DNA of 64,000 bases from Theocolax elegans (Eukaryota > Arthropoda > Insecta > Hymenoptera > Cerocephalidae). Positions within the stretch are counted from its first letter, which is position 1. Each line of letters starts with the position of its first letter. Made by a program: the position numbers and the translations under genes. The stretch spans positions 91,143,580-91,207,579 of the forward strand of contig CM047425.1 in assembly GCA_026168455.1 (NCBI GenBank), read 5' to 3'. Below the pieces are notes generated by a model that had not been told where the DNA came from, made no database searches, and saw only the letters and a list, made by a program, of their open reading frames with translations. This document shows positions 14,579-29,700 of this stretch, one piece after another.

Positions 14579-14781
14579 GCTGGCAGCAATACTCGTGCAG
14601 TTGGGTTTCTGCAGAAATCGAAGCTCCGTTCTTAATCTGACGGGAGACGTGACGGGTCCATTGGCGATCGGTAGAGTGGCACGCGGCACGATAAACGGCA
14701 CCGTCTCGCGCAATATCACTAAGGTTCTGGACAACCTACTCAAGAACTACGAGAACAGCCAGCTGCCCACGCACGGCAAAG
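14579..14781 (+). CDS. Grd: Grd exon A: signal-peptide end and N-terminal segment
   Basis: The acceptor CTTTACAG precedes a split codon, then reads LAAILVQLGFC, the hydrophobic end of a signal peptide. After this comes a polar stretch with several N-glycosylation sites (NLT, NGT, NIT) and the conserved helix KVLDNLLKNYENSQLP. It ends one base into a codon before GTAACT. The start methionine must come from an exon further upstream. Confidence 0.85.
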
Positions 14782-17700
14782 GTAACTTATTACGATTTTA
14801 ATCCTACTTTTTTATTTAACCGACTTTTCGATTTATTTCCCTTTACTTATTACTTGTGGTTAGGATCATTTTGTATCTTACTTTCAATTTCTAAACGGTG
14901 TGAATCATTTCAATGTTTTATATACACATTTTTCTATTTTTCAAGTTTTTATTAAATATTTTTACGTAGTGTCTTATTGTTCAATATATATTTTGCAATA
15001 CTCAATAATAGTTATACTTTAGAAATCTTGCAATGAATATAAACTGTTTAACAAACATTTATATTGATCACTGTATACAATGAAAATATAATAAAAACTA
15101 CCAAACAGAGTAAAACAATCATAATTTTTGTATGATTTCCCTCTTTGCAGAATTGTATGCCTAAATAGTACAGTATGACGAATTCATTATAATTAATCAA
15201 TATTCAATTAATTCAGTAGCTAAAGTGAGAATAACAATTATAAAATTAGTTTCATAATAAATTATAAATAGTAATCACGTTTAACTAAAATTTATTATAA
15301 TTTTAATTTAATTTCCGTTCTTAAATGAAACATTTATAAGTGCGAGCTTAAAATTATAATCTCAAGGGTCTATAACTCTCTTTTATTCATTTTTTTTAAT
15401 ATTACTATACCCATACATATAAAAACCTTCTTTAACGAGTTCACCCCTTTTTTATTGAAAAACGATTAGTGCATCCAGCATCAATCGCTTCAAATGCGGC
15501 TTTTATTAGTTTTCCACAAGAGAAGATTTAAATGATCTCGGTCGATAATAACTACTCATCATTCGAAATTTTTCTATTCCTCTGATTTGTTTAAATATAT
15601 TGATTTATCCAAGTATTGTTTTTATTAGCATGATCCAATGTTGCCAATTACATACCTATAAATATAAATTATTAAACATGAGATTGCCTGCAACTGAAAC
15701 AATTGAAAGCTAATCGTATACGATAATCCTCCATTAACTGCACAGATAAAATTTTATATATTTTTTAACATTTGTAATTGAGGAACTAATTAAATTTTCT
15801 TTTATTTCACATTTGTTAAATTATGTTAGTAATGTACGTCTATAAAAGTCAAATTGCTTTAACCATAGGTGAACCATATACATAAATTTACGCATGATGT
15901 GTGAATCTTTGTAAACTTTAATAATTTGAACAAAAAAAAAACAAAACGGGAAAAATAGCCGCGTAAAAGCGAGCGGCGGTTGGCCAAATGAAAAAGTTCA
16001 CGTACCGCCCTTTTGATGCCAAATGAAAAAGTTCATACATCCATTTTTTTGAAACGGAATGAGAGAAAGAGGGAGAGAGAGAGAATAAAAAATTTCGTCT
16101 CTGTAGAAAGTTTGTATGTGCATACGAGTGTTCTTATTGTTTTCTCGCTTTTGAAGGGAAACATACCGGTCGATCGTGGCATACGCCTTCACAAAAGGCG
16201 ATTCCGTGGCTAGTAAAATCCCGACCAGTTTCGATTTACTTCGATCTCTTTTCCATTTTCCACGATTCCTTTCTATTCGTTTTTTCCTCTCCTCTAGTTT
16301 TCCGCTTTACCTCAATGATATTTTCACTGTCTCGTGCATCTATTTGATATGTACTGAATATAACAATCCTTTATATACTCTTAATTTTTTTGCTTATACG
16401 TAAAATGAATGCGATTCAAGAATTTTAGCATACACTTTATAATAGTTTCATTCCAAGACAGTATGGATTTTCTAACAATAGAATTTATATAGAAATTTTA
16501 TAAACGCGTTCATTAGAGAATTTTCGAATAAAATAAAGTATTTAATTTTTTTACTTGTAAAATAGTTTTTACATTAGAGTAGGCAAGCATTTTTAAAACA
16601 TATGAGATATATTCACGCAAATAATTATGACATCGTTGATGAAAGAAATATTAAATCTTTCCATTAAAATTTATATTACATTCATTTATGACGAAGAAAA
16701 TTAATTTTTATGAAGTAGATTAAATGATGGATAATATTGCAAAAATATGTGTAGATCTACTTTTTATAATAATCGTGTATTAAATAAATCTAAATTTATT
16801 ACATAGTTTGCACGTGGGTTGGATTAAAAAAATTAACCTATTAAATTTGATTGAAATTAATTTTAACGAAGTTTTGACATAAAATAAAATATCATTTATA
16901 TATCATTTTAAAAAAATTACATATATTCCACTCGATATATCGGTAAATAGTAGAAATTTAATCGATCTGTATGTGATATTGTATGATTATATGATTAACC
17001 TCAAAACATTAAAAATGAACAAAGCTAAAACTTTCTTTTTTTAAATACAAATATTACCACCTAGATTAAATTAAACGTCGGTCAGACACAAAGAATTATC
17101 ACTACAATATTTATACTCCTTTTCACTTTCAAATTCAATATGTTGATTTTAATAAAATCCCATGGAAAGTACAGAAAACAGATGAAGGCAATCACTCTGT
17201 GTGTATCGTGACGCGCTTTTTTTTTAAACGGGTTATTTGATGTGCGGGTTTAGCCAGGAGAAATTTCGCTGGAACAATTTATTATATTTGCCCTGTAAAT
17301 ATCACGCTATAGCTTTACAATGAAATTTTTATATTAAAACTCGATTTTTGGAAAGTAAAGTTTAAGTTGTCAAAGTTGTAAAGTGTATTTGGAATTAAAA
17401 GAAAAACAAAGCACTATAGCTTAGTTTATCGTAAATGTTATGTAATTTTTATTATATATAAGTATATATTGAATTTCTTATTTGACAACGTATTAAAAAA
17501 ATAAATATATAAACTAATGCATTTTATTAATTACGCTCCTTTTTACATTTATTTAAAGGAACGCCTACAGTTGTAAAAACAAATATTTATATACGTAGCA
17601 TGGGACCTATTTCGGAACTTGACATGGTAAGTCTATAAATTTAACAAACAATTTATGTGCGCGTACAATTAAAATGATGCAAGATGCTATTGAATATTAA

Positions 17701-20700
17701 ATAGCCGATTAATATTTAATAGAATTATGGATTGATTTTCGTATGTAATTTAACGTGTTATAATTATTAATTCACATTTGAACGTATTTGCATTGATTGC
17801 TTACTATACATTATAATTTCGTTACATATATATATTCTCTTGATTTTCAATTTTTTTAGAGTAGTTTGTAATTGCTCTTAAATTTTAATAATTGCAATAT
17901 CGTTATGCACAACAAATGTGGTATTTTGGCAATCGATTCTCAAGATCTGCTTTACATAAAATCTATACAGATTATACGATAAACCATCGTCTTAGCAGGT
18001 TACGATTGTAGATCTAAATTATTTTTTATAAATGTTAATTGATTTACAGAATAAATAATGTAACTGGTGTAAAAACAAAAAAAAATATTTGTTTAAATTT
18101 TACGTCTCTTTTAACAGCATTTGTTTACACACGTAAAATGATTGTATGGAAATTAATTTTAACGATCAATTCTTTTTTCACAACTTTTTTTATACACTTC
18201 AACGTCAATCAGTAAATTTATTTTTAATCTCTTGACGTAGCGCATTACGCAGCAGTATGACAATAAGAATCAAGCAGTAATAAAATCCACTCAAACGAAA
18301 AGAATAATCACTAACGTTATATCTTACGTATTTACGACTGTAAATATCGAACTTTTTAAAATAAAAAATGTGAATGAGTATTAATAAAATTAAATGAATC
18401 ATATTATAATCTGTAAATAAAATAATTATCGAGGAAATGTTTATAAAATTAAGAGTGTTAAAATAGATAATTATTAATTATCGGTACCAATCGAAGAAAA
18501 AGTCAACGAAAGTAACAGAAAAAGCAGATTGGAATGGCAAGCTCGATCCAATTAAAATTTAGTTCTGCGTGGTTCAAAAGTGAACGTGATAGTAAAAGGG
18601 TGGTCACAGGCTGTGATGGGTGTACCATGACTGTAGCCACATAGGATGTCCCGTGAGATAGTCGAGGTTACGCGACGTCAAGTACTCGCGGTTTGCAAAT
18701 TAATTCTCAACTTCTCTTCGAGTGTCGAATGCCAAAAATCCGCGTTTAACCTGCTCGATTGCACTCGAGATAGTTTCTTACACTATCGAGATTTAGTTGG
18801 ATTACATTAAACTAACTTTTACGTGCAAAACGTTTCATTTCCTTTTTTGCTTCCGCGCGATCAAAATTTTTATTTCAAGTATTTGTTTTCATAATGTTTC
18901 ATATACACCAATATTAATTATTAATTACATAATATTTTGCGTTTTACATTATACGTAAGGATTATTCGATGGACTGTTATTTTCGTCAGTATTGGCGCGA
19001 TTCGCGCCTCAGTTTTTTGGGTCCAATAAAATCATTAAGTCTCAGTATAAAAATGTTGGAGAAGATATGGCGACCAGACACTTATTTTTACAATGGAAAA
19101 CATAGTTACGTGCACACCATTACCGTACCGAACAAGTTGTTGAGGATATCTCGAGAGGGCGACATTCTCTACTCAATGAGGTTTGTTTTTTTATTCACTT
19201 TTGCACTTTTCTATGTTTCTTTTCTTTTAATTCTTTTTGTTTTGCCCACGTTACCACGATATGGATTCGAATGTATAGGTATCTTTATCAGATTATCTTT
19301 CTTACTTAGGTACTTCTGGCTAAAGTATTTTTTTTATATTAACTACTTAAGAAGGAAACAAATGTATATGCTACAATTGAAATTTTGAATATATATATGG
19401 GGTATTCCACGTGAAGTGGTCCGATCAAAAATTTAAAATGCGCCAAATTTTGGGTACACATTGCAAATGTTTTTAAGAATACAGAAAAAAATTTTAGGTA
19501 CTGGTATTTATTAGTTCAAAAGTTATTCTAACCTCAAAAAGTGAACTTTTTCCAGTTTTTTTCAACACCAGCTGGGTTCATCGCTATTTAACTCAAAATC
19601 TATCAACTGTTACTATAGAACATTATATGTAACATTCGTTGCTAATTATCTCTAGAATTTATCCTTCTGGGTTAGAATTTCTAATTTCAAGGTAAATGTT
19701 AGATAAACTACATGTCAATATTCAACTTGAAAAAAATCTAACTTCGCCACAATTGATTTTTTTATCCAAAAGTCCAAAAGAAAGCTTGGAGCAATACCTT
19801 TCAAATGATCTGTAGCATTTTTATGGCCTTCAATTCTGTAAAAAGTTATGATAATTTAAAGAAAGACAAAAAATTCACAAAAATTAACATGGTTTTTCCC
19901 ATTTAAATTTTTAAAAAAATTTCGTGTTTCTTTAAATTGTCATAACTTTTTACAGAATTGGAGGCCATAAAAATGCTACAGACCATTTGAAAGGTATTGC
20001 TCCAAGCTTTCTTTTAGACTTTTGGATGAAAAAATCAAAGGTGGCGAAGTTAGATTTTTTTAAGTTAAATATTGACATGTAGTTTATCTAACATTTACCT
20101 TGAAATTAGAAATTCTAACCCAGAAGGATAAATTCTAGACATAATTAGCAACGAATGTTACATATAATGTTCTATAGTAAAAGTTGATAGATTTTGAGTT
20201 AAATAGCGATGAACCCAGCTGGTGTTGAAAAAAACTGGAAAAAGTTCACTTTTTGAGGTTAGAATAACTTTTGAACTAATAAATACCAGTACCTAAAATT
20301 TTTTTTCTGTATTCTTAAAAACATTTGCAATGTGTACCCAAAATTTGGCGCATTTTAAATTTTTGATCGGACCACTTCACGTGGAATACCCCATATATAT
20401 ACATACATACATGTGCTTTTTATGTTTACTATATAATTTAGTCAATATGTAGATCGATGAGTATATTGTTTTTAATAGTTTAAAAAAATTAAATAATTTA
20501 TTAAACTGAATGATATGTAATTATTCCAAGTTATAATAATCCGACCTGATAGCTAGAACTTTCTATATAAAATCATGTAATATTGTTATTATTTAATATT
20601 TCTGTAATAATAATTAGCAAACAAAAACAATTAATTATTCCTTTATCATATTAAAAATCATGTGTGTGTGTGTATGTGTGTGGGTGTATATATACATATT

Positions 20701-23700
20701 GTAAGTAGTATACATCCATAACTGGATAAAATTTTCTAGTCATACATTAATTGTGACATAACCGGAGTAATAATTGTTTCAATTAACGTTATTGATCAGA
20801 ACTAATTAGAGTAAATATTCCCGTTTATATATCTTGAAGGAAATTTTGAAAGCTTACAAAATAATTACTGGATAATTAAGAACTTATATTACAAAATTAT
20901 TAATTAAAAATTATAATTTAATTGTATTAATTTATATTGCGCGCTCAACTAAAATGGTCACTTTTCAACCCTAAAAACAGAGCGAAAGTAGCAACTATTT
21001 CCTGCAAACATATTTACTTGCAAGGCGAAAGTAAAATTGCCTCGTATGATTATAACCCGATTCGGTCGTGCAGTTCCGAGAAAAATCTTCTACTTTCGCT
21101 CAATGTTGCAGAGCATAGTATCTTTCATTTAATATTTATTTGTGATTACATACATAGTCCTAATATTCTTCTATAATAATATTCTTCCATATCAACTATT
21201 TAGACCATTATTGTAGAATTACTTTCACTACATAATCTCAATCTGAAACTTACATTATGTGAAATAGTACGTTAATAAAATAGATATAATTCTATACTTG
21301 AAGGTATGTTAGTCATGGTAGCATTTAGAAACGTAGAATATTACATTAAATGCAACTAGTACGAGAAGTAGGTGATTCTCTCATAAGTATCGGGTTTATC
21401 GTTCAAGCGTATAACAGAGTTAACAAGAACGAATTTAATTTTTACAAGCCCCGTTTTACACACAGTACATTGCTAATATGTAAAATGGTACAATACCAAT
21501 ATTATATATAGTTTAGTTTAGTTATCATTGAATATTTAACTGTATATATATAATTATCACATTGTTACTGATATCAAGTCGATAAAATATAAACTGCATA
21601 AAGCCAGTATTTAATAACCAAAAGCTTAGTTGTACTCACCCATTTCCTTGTTAAAATTCCTCGTGTCGCGCGTACACTCGTGCTAGCAATGCTTGAGTCC
21701 ATTTTTCAAGAAAAACGTCTCGATGATACACAGACTGACCATCAAGGCGAAGTGCACGATGGACCTGAGGAATTTCCCGATGGACCGACAATCCTGCCCT
21801 CTGATTCTTGGAAGCTGTGAGTCTCTTATCAAATTGCTTAGAGATGATCGAAGAAAAAAAAAATGAATGAAAAAGCCAAACGCAAGTATATACGTGCCTC
21901 GAAAAACTAAGCATCGCTCGAGTAACAACATAAAAAAGGCTTAATCTTTTTCTTTTTTATATAATGTATATATACCATGAGCTCTTGAAAGTTCCACATC
22001 GTTCTCTCGTAGTTTATTTTTGATTTGTCTCGCGGTTATATAATAAGACAAGAAATGAAGTCCTGACGTCTAAAAGGGAGCCTATTTGTAAGTTTGAACG
22101 AACGTCAAATTGCATTTCATATTTTCATTCAACTCGAGAGTGAGCGGGAGGTAGTCGCGAAGTAATCAAATGTACCGTTGCGGTGCCAATTTGTTGTTTA
22201 CTTATTTTTCCGTCACTTCCGGCGTGTTTATAAGTGGGGCACATGCTTTATGCAAGACTATTAATAGGAAGTTTTACGAGACGGCTAATTAAAAGTTACC
22301 AACGACAGAGAGGGTCTTTTACTTACCTTACTTGCAAATACGGTATACCTTCCTGGATTTTCGCAGATTTAAAATCACTTTCGTTACCGAGATCTTTTTT
22401 GTTTGGTTGTATTCGTAATTAAGAAAGTTTAACAACGGCTTATTTAACCGCAAGAGAGAATTATCGATTAGGAATATCAACAAATGTTTACGATCGAGTT
22501 AGTTAACCTAGATGTACTTTTACGCAAACTTTTTTCAGTTAAACTTCGGTTTTTAATGTTCGGTATTATGACGTTTTACGATATACTAATCTTGATAAAC
22601 TTTTGTGTGACACTGCTCTTGACGCATTTACTGTAAATTTAAAGCTATATACTTCAATCTTGACATTTCTATGTAATTAACTCACGTAATTAAAAAACGA
22701 GTATTATACGTTAAATTTATTACACGGACGAAAGTATCGTATCGAAATAATTTTTATAACTGATATATAAATAATATACAACCCAATAATAAATAAAAAA
22801 GAAAATTCACTAAAACTATAACAATTTAAATATATCAATAAATTGCTTTTCGCTACAGTGTTCATTTATATATTTTACAAATAGTCATATTGCATGATTA
22901 GCATAGAACACAATTTTAATTATATGTAAAACTTAATATTTATATAACTTAACCAAGTATGAATATATAATGCTTTGAATATAGATATTAATTCAAATGA
23001 AGTGCACGTCCTTAATTTAAATAAACCGAAAAATAAATAGATTAACTTTTTCTAAATAGGCATTCACGAGCAAATTTTAATCAAGATATATTTTATTCGA
23101 CAAAAAGTATCCATCCACTATAAATATGAATAAAAAACATGAAAATGTATAATATTTGATGAATAATTATTTATGCGTTTTATACTTGTATTTAAATGAA
23201 AATCTCTTAAGTTTCTGTAACTCGAAACAAGAAGGATATGAACTAAAAGATTTCTTAAATCAATAATAAAAGGTAGACGAAAAATGTAATATCAATTACG
23301 AAGCACGAAAGCCACTTCAAAAGGGAAAACTTTGTATCGTTACATATCGAACATATGTATTCCACCGCATATCTCCGATTACCAAACGTAATCCGTTTTT
23401 GTCTCTTGGTCGCATACGGAAATAGAAGATATATATATACATATAGATTTGTCCCTGAAACTGGCAAAGTTTCGGCCTGAATAAATTTTATTCCGCTTCG
23501 AAGCAGTCTCTTTTCTTTTCAATTCTTTGACTTCTTTCTTTTTTCGCGGCGTGAAAAATCTTCTGGTTTTCCTCGCACTCCAACTTCATGCCTTTTTATT
23601 ATACGCATTCGCTATATTTTTTTAATTTTCCTCGCATATATCATACGGATTTCTTTTTTTAACTCAACGCTCACATATTTTTTATGTTTTAACATAAAAT

Positions 23701-26700
23701 ATAATTTTTTGTAAACAAGTTGACGTATTTAAACTTAGTTAAAGAGTTTTTTGAATTTGGATTAACAAAAGTTCGTTTTTGAAAATTTTTAGCATTTCTT
23801 CTCATGTAGTAAATATCTAATTATACAAACAAACTCAAAACGATTATTTTATTGGGAAAAATATTCAGAAAATAGTTCTTAAATATTAAAAATCTATAGT
23901 TCTACAGTAAAATATTAGATCTGAGTCTCCTTACACATAGAAGTTTAATATATGTTGTTTGAAAATATATTTACAAATCAACGATAAAAAAATATACAAC
24001 ATTTTTAGAGATCCCAAAATATGTAAAATTTAAACTTATGTACGTAAAATTCTGTGTTTCAAAAATATATTCGAATAAACTTGCTTCATTTGTAAACGAA
24101 ACGAATAAAAACTATATCTATAACAAAATAGAGGGCAAAGCTTCTTAAACCAGTATGCCTATTGAATTAAAGATATTTCTTCGGAATAGAACCGGAAGTC
24201 ACATGCACATAAGTTTGCAACATCTGCTATATATTGAAAAGGACCAGTCCTAATTTAATACTGTAAAGTCATGCGTGATTCGTACCTACCGTAAAAATTT
24301 TTAATCGAACAGTAAAGTAATTTTATACGTTTTATTACGATTTATATTACCACCCTGCACGACCGCAGCAAACCTTGATGTGTTTAAGATCCTTCTCTTA
24401 TGTAGCAGTTGCCCTCCTAACGTTCCATTTCATTCGTTTTTTTCTTTCATTCTTTGACATAAGGTACTTCTAGATCGCAACATCTGCGAACATAAATAAG
24501 CATATATATTTTTTATACACGATACTATAGGATTCGTTAATATCATAGAGCTATTGGCATATAAATTATTTGATAAGAAGTGTTGATTAAGCAGACATAT
24601 GTACAGTGTTATTACATTTTTTAGTCAAACGCTAAAGAGGATATGAATAGGATAGGGGAGATAAAGATTAATCATTTTTTTATAGGAAATATATGCCTAA
24701 AATTTTGTGCATACAAGATTCTTTTTGACACTATTTTTCGTAGCACTTCGAGACGTCATGACATATGTTATTAGTAAATAAAGAACTACTTAAAAACTAT
24801 TTTGTTTTCATAGGAAAAAAGAATAATAGGTAAAATTGCGTAATTATACAAATATTTTTCACCACACGTAGACCGAAAGTACCACATTCCCTCCCGGCAC
24901 CGAAAGAGGAATGTGTTATTTTCGGCCTACTGGTGGTGAAAAATAGTATACATCCCACGGGAGGTAAAATGGTCACCCCATAGCACATGTTTTCCACCCT
25001 CGCCTTCGGCTCGGGTGTCAATTTACATGTGCTATGGACTGACCAATACTTTACCTCCCTAGGTGTGTAATATACTATATATTTTGTTTTCATAAAAATA
25101 AGAAATAAGTAGTAACAATAAGTTAAAATCTTGATTAAAAACATTGTTAAGTATTCAATTAAATTGTTAATTACTTTCTTCGTTATTACACAGGAAATAA
25201 GTATGTCAGAAAACGCCTTTGCATTGTTACTTTTCGCGTCTAATTAATGAAACGCAATTATCGTACCTGGTTGTTTCACCCACGAAAACACGAATTTAAA
25301 TAAATAAATATTTTAAGTACCACCCAAGTAAATTATTGCAATATTATATAAATTATAATACGTACGTATGCAAAGAAACCATTAATGATTTTAATGCAGG
25401 CAAATAATAATATTTGTATACTACTGCAGAACGATGATTGATTTTAATCTGTAATATACATGATACTGTATATATAACATAATGATCGATAACTGCAGTT
25501 TTCTGTGGAATTGCAATATGTAATTGTAAATACTTATATTAAAATGGCGCGTATTGCGTTTGGCTTATTTCTATATACAAAATAAAAAATATTCATGTAT
25601 AAGCATGGAGAGGTATCAACTAAATGTTGCAACCGCGCGAGCGGGTTAATCATTTTAGACGCATATACGTCCGAGCAGCTAGTCTACGAATGGGAGAACA
25701 GTGAAAACTCAAGCGTAGGATTTGAACCTGACATGACCCTGTCCCAATTCGATCTCATGGAATATCCCTGCCGGAATCTCACCTTTGTAAGGCGCGAGGG
25801 CGAATTCTCGGTACTCCAAGTGTCCTTCAATTTGCAGCGGCACACCGGATACTTCTTGATCCAAGTAAATATCTCTGTATAAGGAAACTTTCTCCACATT
25901 TTACGTCACGCATATATGTCAATGAATATTGATTTAAATTCGAGCTTTTTTTTTCATTTAAAAACTTTGGTTGCTGTACTTTTTTTCAATTCGCAACTTT
26001 CCAGTCTATACGGTGTGTGTAGCTCACGGTAATGTAAAGTCGTAACGTTACGTCAAGTTTGTCTTGTGAAATTTTTCTTTTAATTTGTTTGTAGATTTCA
26101 CCTGTTTATATTTCTACAACCCAGTTATATTCGTGTGGTTTTGTTAACTTTAGATAAAAATAAACTCGAGCATTTATACGTTAAGATTCGTTTATTACTA
26201 TAGAAAAAGGTGAACGCAAACAAATTATTCTGTAAATATAAATATTTATGTTTATGTATTGTAATATATTTAGTACGTAATTATTTAGTTACATTTGTTT
26301 ATTATAAATAAGATATGATTTTATTACTTTTTTCTAAACATACAATTCATTAAATATGCATTGAAAGAATTTACATGGAAATTTATGTATGCTGAAGAAT
26401 TACCAGAGCATTAACGTTTAAAAAGTACGAAACTTTTGTACTAATATAAATAACTGGAATATTTTGTAGTAAATGTTTTTGGGTATTGTTTTTACTCTTT
26501 TATAGTATTAACAGACAATTTTGTTACTTGCTACTAAAAGGTATAATTTTTTTCTTCATTCATTTACTTGATCGAGCTCATTAAGTTTGATTAAAATTAT
26601 ACGGTTTGATTACTAAATCCATGTCACGCAATTTGCTACCGTATTTCCTGTTTTTTTATTTAATATAACATTGAATAATATATCGCGTTGATTAAAAAAT

Positions 26701-29700
26701 AAAATACCGGCATCGCATCAAAAAATTGTAATAGGATGGTTCTGAAATAAATGGGGGACGATCCGACGAAATCCGCTTAAGTAACATCGAAGAAAACAAT
26801 ATAGAAACTGGGTATATTTGCAATTGAAAAAATGTATTTTTTATCCAGCTTTATAAAATAAACAAAATTAATGATCGTACTATGTACCCGAGTGCGAGTA
26901 AAATAATAAAGTTTTTCTTTCTCAAGGTTTACGTCCCATGTGTCCTAATCGTGGTGTTAAGTTGGGTATCCTTCTGGATCCATCGGGAGGCAACGAGCGA
27001 TCGCGTCGGCTTAGGTAAACAAAGTTGCTCAGCAACACAGCTATAGCCTGCTCGAGAAGGCTTCTCTCTAAAATCAACAAAAACGAAATCTCTTTAATCG
27101 AAAACCGCGAAACGTTCGTTCATTTTAGGGATAACAACGGTCCTTACCCTATCGACTATTAGCCTGGATTCTCGTAAGGACTTGCCGAAAGTCAAATACG
27201 CCACGGCACTCGATTGGTTCTTACTGATGAGCTTTGGTTACTGCATCGCCACTCTACTCGAGTTCGCCGGGGTGCATTACTTCACTAAGGTAATGTCAAG
27301 TTCGCTGTGCTTCCTCCGCGCTTCTCGATCAAATATTATTGTACCCTGAATAATATTCCATCCTGCTCTAATTTTCGATCGTTTTCGCTTACAAGATTTT
27401 CGGCTGCGCCTCGAGAGTTGTACGTGAGATAATCGTCAAGACGCGTCAACTTTAAATTTACAGTGTAAATTTACGTGGCTAAATTGGAAATCACAAGTTT
27501 CTCATTTATTATACATTTAACGGATAAACCAGATGGAATCAACGTTGAATATATATATCTATGCAGCTTTATATTTATACACATACAGGAACAATTAAAC
27601 ATTTTTATTACGTTTAGATGATTATCTATTTACGCGGCACTCGACAGCTAAAAATTTATTTCAACGTCCTTTTCAGATTCCGAATATATAAATAAAAAAT
27701 ACGAATGCGATTTACCTTGTTCTTTTATGCCTCTTATTACATCTAATTTTATCAGAATTAAAATAAAGGAATTAAATGTATTTTTGAATTAATTAACTGA
27801 AAGGAATTAGATACTAAGAACAAAAAAGATATATTATTTATAATTAATTGTTTAATCCATGCGATTTGATACTATATATAAAAAAGTTTTAATTTCTTCG
27901 TCAGAATTAGTGTACTTCTTTTCTAATGATATAACTTTAAAAAATCAGATTAATTAATTAGAAAAAGATAGAAGAGACTTTGCTACCTCATTTTAATTTG
28001 CATACTCTTTTGGTTTTCAAAGTAAAAACTGCACTCTACGTGAGTGAATTTTTGACCAATAGAATTCGAAAGAAATCTAAATCTTTTAGATATAGAATGC
28101 TACTGTATAAAAATAATTTTTAGATTAAATTAATACAAATGGTGATGCCTGTGATAACTGCGGGTTTGTGGTGCGGTGACCCAACTTTTCCTACCCGAAA
28201 GTCCTTGGTTCAATTACCGGTCTTTGTTAATTGATGTACTTTTTTCTTAAACAATAAAAAAATATTCAGATATTAAAACATTTGCAATAAGTAATTGTTA
28301 TGATTTTTCAATATTACGCAGTATATATAACTATCTGTAAGCTATAGGTATATTAGTGACATTTACTCTATTACATCGTCATTAAACATTAAGGTTACCG
28401 GTCGAAATTTCACTCGCGTAGACTCTTTCAGAATGTAAGAACTTATAAGTGAGTAAATATACCCCAACGACTCATCGTAATAAAAGTTAAATTTAACATA
28501 ATTGAGTTTGATTGTTACTTGTGTAAAACATGTAATCTCGTATAATATTGGAAGTTTTTTAGTGAACGCAGAACGGATGAAAAAATTAAATGAAACTATA
28601 GCCATACAGTATAATACGGTTTGTAAAAGTGGTAAACTCGCAGTACATCGCTTAGCGATGGGCTTTATGATGCACTTTAGCATGCAAATTCTAGATTGAC
28701 TGAAACATCGATCGCGCCGCTGTATACGTAAATCAGGTTTAATTTGACGACAGTGGATTTCGATGGGGGCTGTGCGGTCAGTTTGTAGCTCCGAATGACG
28801 CGGGAAGGGCACAGAAAGTTTGGTATCCCTTTGAACTCGAACGGAATATTAAGTCTACACATTTGTTAATCCTGTTATTAAAATCTATCGAGGTTACTTA
28901 TTTTCCCGTACGAAAACGGATAAACACTTTTTTAATTTGGTATAATACGAATATACTAATTGTTTAGTAAACACTTGTACTTTTTTTTTTACTCTTTATT
29001 ATTTGTACAACTGTGTACAAAAATATTATTTGCTGCATTTAGCTTAGAAACGTAGAACTTTGATGTTATACTAATGAAAAAAATAATATTCATTTTTAAT
29101 AATATTGCATAAATAAAAATACAGGATTTTTTCAATCAATAGATATGTCCATATGTTTTAGAAAAAAAAATACGATTTCTCATAAACGAAAAATAAAAAT
29201 ATATACTGGTTGAACGAAAATTTCATACCCAGTTGTAATAACCTCTGGCAATTCAAATAAGTAACTTTACCCTCTCTTATATACCTGTAATTTTCCTAAA
29301 TCTTAAGATGCTACAACTGCGACCCTTAAACTATCTCCAACTTTATAACTTTATGCATAAAATCGCATAAAAAATTAAAGTATCATCCATTAGAAACTAA
29401 GATGCAATTAAAAGAAATAAAACTTGAACTTTAAATTACTCAGTATTCTCTGAAACGTAGAATTGGCTAACGTGATAATCGAGCAAGATGATCAATTCGT
29501 AATTCTAACGGCAAAACGACACTATTTCTAAAAAACAAGGCGCATCTTTGAAAGTTAAAAAATGTCGGTGGGGAGGTTGAAAGAAAAAGGCGCATGTTAA
29601 GTCGGTTTCCCTCGTGGAAAAGAGAAGCGAAAAAAAAACTAGAGTAGAGCAGCATTATAGAAAAGCTTGGCGCCAGGTCGGAAGCGGCGAATTCCCACTC

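Noticed and set aside
15983..16035. Repeat of CCAAATGAAAAAGTTCA about 36 bp apart
   Set aside because: Probably a small local tandem duplication. There is no element between the copies and no other structure.
28363..28812. Minus-strand 149-codon frame inside a Grd intron
   Set aside because: No recognisable motif, AT-driven composition in the second half, and no splice or conservation evidence.
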